Shown: piece by piece, positions 39,801 through 48,928 of the stretch
Layout: each line of letters begins with the position of its first letter
Position numbering within the stretch: position 1 is the first letter of the stretch
From: Janibacter hoylei PVAS-1
GTDB taxonomy: Bacteria; Actinomycetota; Actinomycetes; Actinomycetales; Dermatophilaceae
Assembly: GCF_000297495.1 (NCBI RefSeq)
Contig: NZ_ALWX01000022.1
Coordinates: 62,001-126,000 of the forward strand
Length of the DNA stretch: 64,000 nt
Reading direction: 5' to 3'
Position numbers and translations under genes: made by a program
The notes under the pieces: model-generated
Database searches by the model: none
Seen by the model: only the letters and a program-made list of their open reading frames with translations
What the model was told of the DNA's origin: nothing

Positions 39801-39966
39801 CGTCCACAGGTGCTCGGCCGACGACACCGGCGTCCACAGCCCCACGGCAGCTGCGGACCGTTGTCGGTGCTGGCTCCTAGCGTCTGACCAGACACGCACG
39901 AGACGTCCGACAGTGCGATCCGGTCGCCGGTGGACGCGCCCGACACGACGACAAGGAAGGTGTGGC

Positions 39967-41040
39967 ATGGCTGAGGTCACCGCCATCGACAGCAAGCTCC
40001 ACGAGCAGAAGCTCAAGTCCCTCGACAACGTCATGGGCCAGATCGAGAAGGCCCACGGCAAGGGCGCGGTCATGCGCCTGGGTGACGACGTGCGTCCCCC
40101 GATCGCGGTCATCCCGACCGGCGCGATCGCCCTGGACGTCGCCCTCGGCATCGGCGGCCTGCCCCGCGGCCGCGTCGTCGAGGTCTACGGCCCGGAGTCC
40201 TCCGGTAAGACGACCGTCGCCCTGCACGCCGTCGCCAATGCGCAGCGCGCCGGCGGCATCGCGGCCTTCATCGACGCCGAGCACGCGCTCGACCCCGAGT
40301 ACGCCAAGAAGCTCGGCGTCGACACCGACGCCCTGCTCGTCAGCCAGCCGGACACCGGTGAGCAGGCGCTCGAGATCGCCGACATGCTCATCCGCTCCGG
40401 CGCGCTCGACATCATCGTCATCGACTCGGTCGCCGCGCTCGTGCCCCGCGCCGAGATCGAGGGCGAGATGGGTGACAGCCACGTCGGTCTGCAGGCCCGC
40501 CTCATGAGCCAGGCCCTGCGCAAGATCACCGGTGCCCTCAACGCGTCGGGCACCACCGCGATCTTCATCAACCAGCTGCGGGAAAAGATCGGTGTCATGT
40601 TCGGCTCGCCCGAGACGACGACCGGTGGCAAGGCGCTGAAGTTCTACGCCTCGGTCCGCCTCGACGTGCGCCGCATCGAGACGCTCAAGGACGGCACCGA
40701 CCCGGTCGGCAACCGCACCCGGGTCAAGGTCGTGAAGAACAAGGTCAGCCCGCCCTTCAAGCAGGCCGAGTTCGACATCCTCTATGGCCAGGGCATCTCT
40801 CGCGAGGGCGGCCTCATCGACATGGGCGTCGAGCACGGCTTCATCCGCAAGGCCGGCGCCTGGTACACGTACGAGGGCGACCAGCTGGGTCAGGGCAAGG
40901 AAAATGCCCGCAAGTTCCTCAAGGACAACCCCCAGCTCGGCGAGGAGATCGAGGTCAAGATCAAGACCAAGCTCGGCATCGGCGTCAAGCCCGCCGACGA
41001 GGCGGCTGAGGAGCCGGCCGAGGTCCCGGTCGACTTCTGA
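39967..41040 (+). CDS. recA: Recombinase RecA
   Basis: A 357-residue RecA: Walker [10 protein letters not shown] near residue 76, [12 protein letters not shown], the DNA-binding loops ([20 protein letters not shown] and the [21 protein letters not shown] region) and an acidic C-terminus ([10 protein letters not shown]). The start ATG follows an AAGGAAGG-like site. It drives strand exchange and LexA autocleavage. recX follows after 13 bases. Confidence 0.97.
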   Translation: MAEVTAIDSKLHEQKLKSLDNVMGQIEKAHGKGAVMRLGDDVRPPIAVIPTGAIALDVALGIGGLPRGRVVEVYGPESSGKTTVALHAVANAQRAGGIAAFIDAEHALDPEYAKKLGVDTDALLVSQPDTGEQALEIADMLIRSGALDIIVIDSVAALVPRAEIEGEMGDSHVGLQARLMSQALRKITGALNASGTTAIFINQLREKIGVMFGSPETTTGGKALKFYASVRLDVRRIETLKDGTDPVGNRTRVKVVKNKVSPPFKQAEFDILYGQGISREGGLIDMGVEHGFIRKAGAWYTYEGDQLGQGKENARKFLKDNPQLGEEIEVKIKTKLGIGVKPADEAAEEPAEVPVDF

Positions 41041-41053
41041 TCGAGGGCACGTC

Positions 41054-41729
41054 ATGACGGATCGTCACGACCCGGAGACCGTCGCGCGCCTGCGTGCGGC
41101 GGTCTCCGCCATCGAGGACGGCTCCCCGGTCCCTGCCCTTCGAGACGCTCGCCCGCAAAGCGGACTCCCTCCTCAGGATCCGGAGGTCGCTCAGCGACCG
41201 TCTCGAAGGATCCCGCCCCCCGGACCCGGCGACCCGGGACGCGGACTCCGACCCCCACGCGGTTGCCCGTGCCGTCGTGCTGCGCCAGCTGACCGGTGCA
41301 CCCAAGAGCCGCAAGCAGCTCGAGGACGCACTGACCCGCAAGGGCTGCCCCGACGACGTCGCGGCCGAGGTGCTCGACCGCTTCGAGCAGGTCGGGCTCG
41401 TCGACGACGAGGCCTATGCGCAGGCCTTCGTCCGCTCCAAGCAGGCCGGGCGCGGCCTGGCCCGTCGAGCGCTATCGCACGAGCTGCGCGCCAAGGGGGT
41501 CGACGACGAGATCGCCCGTGCGGTCCTCGACGACGTCGACCCCGAGGACGAGCGGGCCAGGGCCCACGAGCTCGTCGCCAAGAAGCTGCGCTCGATGCAC
41601 GGCCTCGACCGCGTGGTCCAGACCCGACGGTTGTCCGGCATGCTCGCCCGCAAGGGCTATGGCCACGACGTCGCCAGAGTGGTCATCACCGAGGCGCTCG
41701 ACGCCGATCCGGAGCACCAGCGCGACTGA
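41054..41729 (+). CDS. recX: RecX, regulator of RecA (frameshifted; palindromic insert)
   Basis: About 224 residues after removing one C from the six-C run 41216-41221. The folded part is clear: VLRQLTGAPKSRKQLEDALTR, DRFEQVGLVDDEAYAQAFVRS, RGLARRALSHELRAKGV. The N-terminal linker (residues about 28-54, PALRDARPQSGLPP onward) is encoded by an inverted-repeat element that keeps the frame. RecX limits RecA filament growth. The ATG lies right after recA, so both are induced together in the SOS response. Confidence 0.85.
41136..41211 (+). repeat. REP-like palindromic element inside recX
   Basis: Left arm CCTTCGAGACGCTCGC and right arm GCGACCGTCTCGAAGG are inverted repeats flanking CTCCCTCCTCAGGATCCGGAG. 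The wording (TCGAGACG, CTCGC, CTCCTCAG) resembles dispersed palindromes I know from related actinobacteria, usually between genes. No second copy was noticed in this window. Confidence 0.65.
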
Positions 41730-41737
41730 GCCGCACG

Positions 41738-42503
41738 CGAGGACCCGGCACGAGCTGGCCGCACGGTCGCCCGACCCCGCGGTGTGCGCGGCGATGAGGG
41801 GGTAGCCCCCGGTCACCGGGTGGTCGCTGAGGAAGAGCGTCGGCTGCCCGTCGCCGTTCACCTGGACCGATCCGCGGACCACCCCCTCGCTCGGCAGCTC
41901 GTCGGTGACGGCGCGCTCGAGGGTGGGTCCCTGCAGCCGCGCCCCGACCCGGTCGACGTCTGCCGTCACCGACCACTCCGCGCTCGTGAGCGTGCGCCGG
42001 CGAGATTGGCAAAGCCGGCGAAGGCGACCTCGACGACGGAGATCTCGTGGGCCCGGCTCGTCGCGCTCCCGGTGGGCCGGCCATGCGTGCCGGCGGCTGA
42101 GCGCAGGGCAGCGACTACCGCCGTCGTCGTCGTCACGCGTGGGTCGAGGGTGACGAGGACGGTGCGTACCGCACGGCGCGGACGTCCTCGACGGCGCTGG
42201 GGGAGTCCCCGTGGACGCACTGGGAGGAGACCGGTCCCTGACGACCTCCGCCGTCAGCTCGGCGGGGTCGACGTCGATGAAGCGACGGCCGAAGCCCGCG
42301 AGATCGCGGTAGGAGACCTGCGCTCCGACGACGACGCCGCGCTGGGCGCACAGGGCGACGACGGGCTGCATCGTGCGGGTGTCCCCGGCGTGGGAGCCGC
42401 ACGCGACGTTGGCGCTCGTCACGACGTCGAGCAGGCCCTCGTCGTCTGTCAGGGCCCGCCGGCCGAAGCCTTCGCCGAGGTCCGCGTTGAGGTGGATGGT
42501 CAC
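41738..42503 (-). pseudogene. Remnant of a 5-oxoprolinase (pxpA-pxpB-pxpC) operon
   Basis: Leftward from GTG 42503, about 89 residues of PxpA (LamB/YcsF) are intact: NADLGEGFG, VTSANVACGSHAGD, AQVSYRDLAGFGRRF. They jump at about 42235, out of frame, to the PxpA C-terminus (CVHGDSPSAVEDVRAVR). A PxpB-like piece (RTVLVTLDPRVTTTTAVVAAL) and the C-terminal part of PxpC (GARLQGPTLERAVTDELPSEG, DHPVTGGYP, then LVPGPRVRLS in another frame) follow. Over 1 kb is missing and frames differ, so it cannot make active enzyme. It fills the 860-base gap before the next gene. Confidence 0.75.
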
Positions 42504-42575
42504 CACAGCGAGCTCGTCGCAGAGCCCTGCCGAAAGAGGCCTCGGGCGGGAAACCTTGCGGCAACCTCCCGGCCC

Positions 42576-42581
42576 TATGGT
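42576..42581 (+). promoter_or_regulatory. -10 element of the ATP-grasp operon, leaderless
   Basis: TATGGT ends 6 bases before the GTG at 42588, which is why I prefer that start to the ATG at 42651. Confidence 0.45.
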
Positions 42582-42587
42582 GTGGGG

Positions 42588-44264
42588 GTGACCCAGGTAC
42601 AACGACAGTCCCAGGGCCGCGGGAACCCCGCGACCGCCGAGGGGCCGAGCATGTTCGACGACTACCCGACCGGGGACGCGTGGGACGAGATGTTCGACCA
42701 CGGATCGGGAGAGCCCCGCGCTCCGTACAAGCCGATCCACCACACGCTGCGCGCGATGGACCCGGAGAGCCTCGAGGAGCGCGCCGATGCGCTCGCCCGG
42801 ATGTTCCTCGACCAAGGCGTGACCTTCGACCACGCCGGGGAGGAGCGCCCCTTCCCGCTCGACGCCGTGCCGCGCGTCATCGACGCGGAGAGCTGGCAGA
42901 CCGTCGAGCGGGGAGTCGCCCAGCGGGTGCTCGCCCTCGAGTCCTTCCTCGACGACATCTACTCACGCGAAGGGGCTATGCCACGGGCCGTCGAGGACGG
43001 CATCATCCCGTGGCGGCTCATCGCGACCTCGAGCCACTTCCACCGCGCCGTGGCCGGTCTGCGCCCCGCCAACGGCGTCCGGGCCCATGTCTCGGGCATC
43101 GACCTCATCCGCGACGAGCAGGGCGACTTCCGCGTCCTCGAAGACAACGTCCGGGTGCCGTCCGGCGTCTCCTACGTCATCGCAAACCGGCGTGCCATGG
43201 CCAACGTCTTCCCCGAGGCCTTCGCGACGATGCGGATCCGCCCGGTCCACCACTACCCGCGCATCCTGCTCGACGCGCTCCGTGCGGCTGCTCCCGAGGG
43301 CCGCACCGACCCGACCGTCGTGGTGCTCACCCCCGGCGTCTACAACAGCGCGTACTTCGAGCACACGCTCCTCGCGCGGATGATGGGTGTCGAGCTCGTC
43401 GAGGGTCGTGACCTTGTCGTCCGCGGCGGCGAGGTCCGGATGCGCACGACGCGCGGCGAGGAGCGGGTCGACGTCATCTACCGGCGGGTGGACGACGACT
43501 TCCTCGACCCGGTGCACTTCCGTCGCGACTCGATGCTCGGGGTGACCGGTCTCATCTCCGCCGTCCGGGCGGGTCGGGTCACCCTGGCCAACGCCATCGG
43601 CAACGGCGTCGCCGACGACAAGCTCGTCTACTCGTACGTGCCTGACCTCATCCGCTACTACCTCGACGAGGAGCCGATCCTCCACGGTGTCGACACCTAC
43701 CGCTGCAACGAGCCCGAGGCCCTCCAGGAGGTCTTCTCCCGCCTCGACGAGATGGTCGTCAAGCCGGTCGACGGCTCAGGCGGCAAGGGCCTGGTCATCG
43801 GACCGAAGGCGAGCGGCGAGGAGCTCGACGAGCTGCGCGCCAACCTCGAGCGGGACCCGCGGGGCTGGATCGCCCAGCCCGTCGTCCAGCTCTCCACCGT
43901 GCCGACGCTCATCGACGGGCAGCTGCGCCCTCGGCACGTCGACCTGCGCCCCTTCGCCGTCAACGACGGGGACCAGGTGACGGTGCTGCCCGGCGGGCTG
44001 ACCCGGGTCGCGCTGCCCGAGGGGCAGCTCGTCGTCAACTCCAGCCAGGGCGGTGGCTCGAAGGACACGTGGGTGCTCGCCGGCCGCTACGCCAAGGTCC
44101 CGACGAGCGGCGATGAGGTCATCCTCCTCGGCACGAACCGTCCGATGCCGAGCGACGACAGCGCGCCGCCCACCGAGCTGCTCGACTCCGAGACCGAACC
44201 GGGGGGCACCTCGCCACCGCAGGCGGTCCCGGACCATGACTCGACGGCAGGCGAGGAGGCCTGA
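42588..44264 (+). CDS. Circularly permuted ATP-grasp type 2 protein
   Basis: 558 residues. The family blocks are visible: FLDDIYSREGAMPRAVEDGIIP, SGIDLIRDEQGDFRVLEDNVRVPSGVSY, VYNSAYFEHTLLARMMGVELVEGRDL, VIYRRVDDDFLDP, and the ATP-grasp end VVKPVDGSGGKGLVIGPKA and NSSQGGGSKDTWVL. Members are predicted peptide or amide ligases, with no proven substrate for this type. It heads a three-gene operon with an alpha-E protein and a transglutaminase. An ATG at 42651 would give 537 residues. Confidence 0.88.
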   Translation: MTQVQRQSQGRGNPATAEGPSMFDDYPTGDAWDEMFDHGSGEPRAPYKPIHHTLRAMDPESLEERADALARMFLDQGVTFDHAGEERPFPLDAVPRVIDAESWQTVERGVAQRVLALESFLDDIYSREGAMPRAVEDGIIPWRLIATSSHFHRAVAGLRPANGVRAHVSGIDLIRDEQGDFRVLEDNVRVPSGVSYVIANRRAMANVFPEAFATMRIRPVHHYPRILLDALRAAAPEGRTDPTVVVLTPGVYNSAYFEHTLLARMMGVELVEGRDLVVRGGEVRMRTTRGEERVDVIYRRVDDDFLDPVHFRRDSMLGVTGLISAVRAGRVTLANAIGNGVADDKLVYSYVPDLIRYYLDEEPILHGVDTYRCNEPEALQEVFSRLDEMVVKPVDGSGGKGLVIGPKASGEELDELRANLERDPRGWIAQPVVQLSTVPTLIDGQLRPRHVDLRPFAVNDGDQVTVLPGGLTRVALPEGQLVVNSSQGGGSKDTWVLAGRYAKVPTSGDEVILLGTNRPMPSDDSAPPTELLDSETEPGGTSPPQAVPDHDSTAGEEA

Positions 44265-45187
44265 TGCTCAGCCGGATCGCGGACTCGCTCTTCTGGATCG
44301 GCCGGTACATCGAGCGCGCCGACGGCACTGCGCGCATGGTCGACGTGCTGCGCCTTTCGCTCATCGAGGACCCGGGGCAGGACGTGAACTACACCTCGTG
44401 GATGCTTCTCGGCGGGATCATGGGGCTCGACGACGTCAGCCCCGATGTCACCTACGCCGACGTGGCCAGCCGGCTCGTCTTCGACGCGGACAACCCGAGC
44501 GCCATCTCCGGCTCATGGCTGGCCGCGCGGGAGAATGCCCGCCGGGCCCGGGAGACCCTCTCTACCGAGCTGTGGGAGGTCATCAACACCTCCTGGCACC
44601 GGTGGAACGGCCTCGGGGCGCAGACCGCGACCCAGCAGCACCTCGGCTGGGTCACCGAGCGCGCCGCCCTCGTCGCCGGCATCGCCGACTCGACGATGAG
44701 CCACGACGAGGCGTGGGACTTCCTCAGCCTCGGGCGGTCGCTCGAGCGTGCCGACATGACGGCTCGGATCGTGGCGACCGGCGCGATCGACGGCGGCCCG
44801 AACTGGGGCGTCGTCCTCGCGAGCTGTGGTGCCCAGCAGGCGATGCTGCGCACCATGCGGGGTGTCATCACCGACCGCACCGCTGCGGCCTTCCTCTCGC
44901 TGGACCGTCGCTTCCCGCGCTCGGTCCTCGCGTCCCTGCGTGAGGCCGAGGAGCGGCTGACGACCCTCTCGCCGGACACCGACCGCGTGGGCTTCTCCGA
45001 CGAGGCCCGCCGCATCCTCGGCCAGACCCGCACCCAGCTCGAGTACGCCGACCCGGACGACGTCCTGGACGACCTGCCCGCGATGATGGGTCTGGTCCAG
45101 GAGTCGGTCACCCAGGCATCGGACGCGATCGGGGCCCGCTACTTCATGTCGGGCCCGGTCCAGGAGTGGACGGGGGAGATCCTGTGA
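44264..45187 (+). CDS. Alpha-E domain protein
   Basis: 307 residues, almost all helical, starting MLSRIADSLFWIGRYIERAD, the hallmark of the alpha-E family; internal motif FLSLGRSLERADMTARI. Always found with the ATP-grasp and transglutaminase genes, which here overlap it by one and four bases. Thought to be a structural or substrate partner of the ligase; no catalytic residues are known. Confidence 0.9.
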   Translation: MLSRIADSLFWIGRYIERADGTARMVDVLRLSLIEDPGQDVNYTSWMLLGGIMGLDDVSPDVTYADVASRLVFDADNPSAISGSWLAARENARRARETLSTELWEVINTSWHRWNGLGAQTATQQHLGWVTERAALVAGIADSTMSHDEAWDFLSLGRSLERADMTARIVATGAIDGGPNWGVVLASCGAQQAMLRTMRGVITDRTAAAFLSLDRRFPRSVLASLREAEERLTTLSPDTDRVGFSDEARRILGQTRTQLEYADPDDVLDDLPAMMGLVQESVTQASDAIGARYFMSGPVQEWTGEIL

Positions 45188-46029
45188 GTACCCGACGGCA
45201 CCGCATCGTGCACCGGACGGTCATGCGCTACGACGGCGACGTCGTCGCCTCGCACAACGAGCTGCGGATGACGCCGCTGAGCGAGCCCGGGCAGACCACG
45301 CTCGAGGCGCGGATCCGGGTACGCCCGCACTCGTGGAGCAACGTCTACACCGACCACTGGGGCACCCAGGTCATGGCGGTCGAGTCCCAGGGCGCGCACG
45401 ACACCCTCGAGATCGAGGCGATGTCGACCGTCGAGCGCGCGCAGACGGTGGCGGAGGCGAGCGGCACCGGCTGGGATGCGCTGGCCAACGAGCAGACCCG
45501 TGACCTGCTGAGCGAGCTCGTCACCGCGACACCGCGCACGACGACCACCGAGGAGCTGACGAAGATCGCGCAGGCGGCTCGCGACGAGCGGACCCCACGG
45601 GCTGCTGCCCAGGCGATCTCGACGCAGGTCCACGAGCGGATGAGCTACGCCAAGGGCGTCACGGAGGTCTCCGACACCGCCGAGGACGCCTGGGCCAAGG
45701 GGCAGGGCGTGTGCCAGGACTTCGCGCACATCACCCTCGCGGCGCTGCGCTGCATCGGCATCCCCTCTAGGTACGTCTCCGGCTACGTCGCGAGCGAGCC
45801 TGACCTCGAGCGCGGCCAGTCCTGCCCCGGCGAGTCGCACGCCTGGATCGAGATCTGGGACGGCGCGTGGATGCCCTACGACCCGACGAACCTCGCGCCC
45901 GTGGGGCTCGACCACGTCGTCGTCGGCCGCGGCCGCGACTACGACGACGTCGCGCCCTTCCGGGGGATGTATGCCGGACCCGAGCTCTCCGAGCTCGACG
46001 TCGAGATCACCTTCACCCGGGTCAGCTGA
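45184..46029 (+). CDS. Transglutaminase-like cysteine protease-fold protein
   Basis: 281 residues. The N-terminal beta domain (HRTVMRYDGDVVASHNELRMTPL) and the papain-like core have the triad C in GQGVCQDFAHI, H in SHAWIEIWDG and D in YDPTNLAP. The GTG start overlaps the alpha-E stop. Likely a peptidase or amidase acting on the product of the neighbouring ATP-grasp ligase (context inference). Confidence 0.9.
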   Translation: MSTRRHRIVHRTVMRYDGDVVASHNELRMTPLSEPGQTTLEARIRVRPHSWSNVYTDHWGTQVMAVESQGAHDTLEIEAMSTVERAQTVAEASGTGWDALANEQTRDLLSELVTATPRTTTTEELTKIAQAARDERTPRAAAQAISTQVHERMSYAKGVTEVSDTAEDAWAKGQGVCQDFAHITLAALRCIGIPSRYVSGYVASEPDLERGQSCPGESHAWIEIWDGAWMPYDPTNLAPVGLDHVVVGRGRDYDDVAPFRGMYAGPELSELDVEITFTRVS

Positions 46030-46097
46030 GGGTCCGGCGGTTGCCCCCGGATGCGCCGCGTCGGCAGAGCCTGCGGGACCCCCTCTGCCCGGCCGCC

Positions 46098-46619
46098 ATG
46101 GATCTCCTGCGCCTCGCGGCGGCTCTGAGCGTGGTGCTCGGCACGCTCGGCTGGGGATTCATCGGCTTCGCGCTCTTCATGCTCGTGCTCGGAGGCTCGA
46201 TGATCCCCCGCGCCCTGGGGACCCCCGCGCCGCTCGATCTCTCCTACTGCGCGACGATCCTCGTCGGCGCCTGGGCCGCGATGCTCGACTGGTACCTCGC
46301 CGTCAGCTGGCTCGATGTCGTCGTGCATGCCGCACTGACCGGCCTCGTCGGCGCGATCGGCTACGCCGCGCTCGAGCGGCTCGGGCTCTTCGGTGAGGAC
46401 ATGACTCGGCTGGGGTTCGTCGTCGTGAGCAGCACCCTGGCCACGACCCTCGCCCTCCTCTGGGAGATGGGTGAGTGGTTCGGGCACACCGTCCTCGACG
46501 ACCGCATCCAGGTGGGCTACGAGGACACGCTCGGCGATCTCGGGGCCGGGGTGGTCGGGGCGGTCGTCGCCGCGGTCCTGCTCGCACTGAGTAGACCTGA
46601 GCCCGAGGGGTCAGGATGA
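46098..46619 (+). CDS. DUF2238-like membrane protein
   Basis: 173 residues with four to five membrane helices and a conserved acidic block LLWEMGEWFGHTVLDDRIQVGYEDTL near the last helix, resembling the YjdF/DUF2238 group. It overlaps the glycosyltransferase start (ATGA), so they are co-translated. Function unknown. Confidence 0.7.
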   Translation: MDLLRLAAALSVVLGTLGWGFIGFALFMLVLGGSMIPRALGTPAPLDLSYCATILVGAWAAMLDWYLAVSWLDVVVHAALTGLVGAIGYAALERLGLFGEDMTRLGFVVVSSTLATTLALLWEMGEWFGHTVLDDRIQVGYEDTLGDLGAGVVGAVVAAVLLALSRPEPEGSG

Positions 46620-47407
46620 GAGCACCCGCCGGGCACGGCCTGCCGAGTGTCTCCGTCGTCATCCCGGCTCGCGACGATGCCGTGGCCCTGCGCACCTGTC
46701 TGACCTTGCTCGCCCGCCAGCACGTGCCGCCGCTCGAGGTCGTCGTCGTCGACAACGGCTCCCGCGACGACACGGCAGCAGTCGCACGGGCGCACGGAGC
46801 GACGGTGATGCACGAGTCACGGGTCGGAATCCCCCTCGCTGCGGCAACTGGCTACGACGCTGCCCGCGGCGAGGTGATCGCCCGTCTCGACGCCGACTCC
46901 CGTCCCGGCCCGGGCTGGGTCGAGGGGGTCGCCCGGGCCATGGCCGACCCTGCGGTGAGCGCCGTGACCGGCACCGGCACCTTCTACGACCTGCCCCGCC
47001 CATTCGGGCCGCCGGTGGCTGCGCTGTACCTCGGTGCGTACTACGTCCTGAGCCACCTCGCGCTCGCCCATACCGCGCTGTGGGGCTCGAGCATGGCCGT
47101 TCGCCGCAGCACCTGGCTCGCCGTCCGCCACGAGGTGCACCGCGAGGACCCCGAGGTGCACGACGACATGGACCTCGCGTTCGTCCTCGGGCCGGGCCGA
47201 AGGGTTCGGCTGGCGCGCGGCCTGCACGTCGGGGTCTCGGCCCGGTCGCTGCGTGGGGCCGCGCAGGTGCGTCGGCGCTTCGCACGGGCTGTGCGGACCC
47301 TCGAGCTCAACTGGCAGGTTCACCCGCCGTGGCTGCGGTGGCGCGACCGCATCGAGCGGGCGCGCCTCGAGGTCATTGACCGGGCAGGCCGATCGTCGCG
47401 ACGATGA
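46616..47407 (+). CDS. Family 2 glycosyltransferase
   Basis: 263 residues. A GT-A fold: SVVIPARDDAVALRTCL, VVVVDNGSRDDTAAVA, the metal-binding IARLDADSRPGPGW, a central hydrophobic stretch (AALYLGAYYVLSHLAL) and DDMDLAFVLG. It converges with crtEb and overlaps its end by 35 bases. C50 carotenoids are often glucosylated by a linked transferase, so a CrtX-like role is possible but unproven. Confidence 0.82.
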   Translation: MRAPAGHGLPSVSVVIPARDDAVALRTCLTLLARQHVPPLEVVVVDNGSRDDTAAVARAHGATVMHESRVGIPLAAATGYDAARGEVIARLDADSRPGPGWVEGVARAMADPAVSAVTGTGTFYDLPRPFGPPVAALYLGAYYVLSHLALAHTALWGSSMAVRRSTWLAVRHEVHREDPEVHDDMDLAFVLGPGRRVRLARGLHVGVSARSLRGAAQVRRRFARAVRTLELNWQVHPPWLRWRDRIERARLEVIDRAGRSSRR

Positions 47408-48279
47408 TCAGCTGGCTGAGCAGAAAGCCGGTGAGATAGTTGAGCCAGAGGAAGCGTCGCCAGCCTGTGTGCGCGCGCTCGCACTCGGCCTCTTCCAGCC
47501 GTAGGTACGGCACGACGTTGGCGAGGTAGGGCAGGACGAAGGCCGCAGCGAGCGTGCTTGGCCAGGGCAGGGCCAGCAGGAGCAGCCCGCTGACGAGGTA
47601 GGCGAGCAGGGCGAAGCCGGTGGTGCGCCGCGCCCCCCAGGACGGTGCCGATCGAAGCGATGCCGCCTGCCCGGTCGGCCTCGATGTCCTGCACCGCGCC
47701 GAAGGCGTGCGACCCGACCCCCCAGGCGAAGAACCCGGTGAGCGCGGCGAGGGTGACGGGGTCGAAGGTGCCACCGGACAGCGCGATGCCCAGGACGGCG
47801 GGGCTGACGAAGTGGGTGCTCGACGTCAGCGAGTCGAGGAAGGGCCGTTCCTTGAATCGCAGCCCTGGGGCTGAGTACGCGACAAGTGCGAAGACGCTCA
47901 CCGCGAGGACGAGGGTCGAGCGGAGATCGCCGAGGATGACAAGCACGACGACGAAGGGCAGGTTCGACACCACCACCGACCACAGGGTGGCCCGGTGCAG
48001 GCCACGATCGAGGACGACCCCTTCGACTCCTCCCTTGCGGGGGTTGCGGATGTCCGACTCGTAGTCGAAGACATCGTTCACCCCGTACATGAGCAGGTTG
48101 TAGGGCACGAGGCACCACAGCGTCCCGACGACCCAGGAGAGGTCCACCCGCCCGCCGGCGAGCAGGTAGGCGACGGCGAAGGGGTAGGCCGTGTTGACCC
48201 ACGACAGCGGCCGGGAGGACGCGAGGACGTGGGCGAAGGGAGAGGACTGAGCCGACCGCTGCTGCGCTGCGGCACTCAT
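47373..48279 (-). CDS. crtEb: UbiA-family lycopene elongase (frameshifted)
   Basis: About 301 residues after removing one base from the six-C run 47633-47638 (restoring TVLGARRTTGFA). A polytopic prenyltransferase with the aspartate motif NDVFDYESDIRNPRKGG and the second motif in VQDIEADRAGG. CrtEb adds two C5 units to lycopene to make the C50 flavuxanthin type. Last gene of the carotenoid operon, with the start overlapping crtYf (ATGA). Confidence 0.87.
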
Positions 48280-48605
48280 CGCTGGGCTCCGCGGGTGGCT
48301 CGTGGGTGGTCGAGATCGAGCAGGAGCGTGAGCGCGGGCAGGGTGGCAGCGGCCGCGACCGGCCACGCGAGGTCCTCGAGCGGTGCGAGGCCGATGCGTA
48401 TGCCGGAGAGCTGGGCCTCGTCGAAGCGGAAGAGGTCGGCGGCGATCATGAGGTTGTCGAAGATCACGGTGAGCACGACGAGCGCCAGCGCCGTCGCAGC
48501 GGTCGCGAGCCACCAGCGCCGGTCGGGTCGGCGCAGCACGGCGGCGGCGACGAGGACGAGCGCCGCGGCGGCGAGGAAGCAGACGGCCAGGCCGGCGTAG
48601 GTCAT
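48276..48605 (-). CDS. crtYf: C50 carotenoid cyclase subunit
   Basis: 109 residues, three membrane helices, with the lycopene-cyclase domain motif TVIFDNLMIAADLF and GIRIGLAPLEDLAWPV. CrtYe and CrtYf act as a heterodimer cyclising C50 carotenoid ends. Which subunit name applies is by order and motif. It overlaps both neighbours by four bases. Confidence 0.82.
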   Translation of the reverse strand: MTYAGLAVCFLAAAALVLVAAAVLRRPDRRWWLATAATALALVVLTVIFDNLMIAADLFRFDEAQLSGIRIGLAPLEDLAWPVAAAATLPALTLLLDLDHPRATRGAQR

Positions 48606-48928
48606 GAGGGCAACTCGCCGCGGGGGATCAGGCTCGAGAAGAGCCCGTGGAGCACGCACGTGAGGTAGCTGAGGAAGACGATGAAGAAGATCTCCTCGAC
48701 GGGGAGCTCGGGCAGCAGCTCGATGCCGGTCATCGCGGGCGACTCGCCACGCACGTACATGCCCGACTCGATCGCCACGAGGTCCCACACGAGGAAGAGC
48801 AATGAGCCTGCTGCGACGACGGCGAGGGTGCGGGCGGGCCGGTCGAAGAGGGCGAGGCGCCACCGGTGGTCGACGAGACCCACGCAGACCGTGGAGACCA
48901 CGACGAAACCGAGGTAGAGCAGACCCAC
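48602..48928 (-). CDS. crtYe: C50 carotenoid cyclase subunit
   Basis: 108 residues, three membrane helices, motifs FLVWDLVAIESGMYV and ELLPELPVEEIFFIVFLSYL of the lycopene cyclase half-domain. The GTG start directly abuts the crtI stop without a spacer. Ring type (epsilon, beta or gamma) cannot be told from the sequence. Confidence 0.82.
   Translation of the reverse strand: MGLLYLGFVVVSTVCVGLVDHRWRLALFDRPARTLAVVAAGSLLFLVWDLVAIESGMYVRGESPAMTGIELLPELPVEEIFFIVFLSYLTCVLHGLFSSLIPRGELPS

Noticed and set aside
38938-41040. A single open frame joining the ABC permease to RecA
   Set aside because: It exists only because one base appears to be missing near 39690. The segment between contains a LexA box and promoter, and RecA has its own start and ribosome-binding site.
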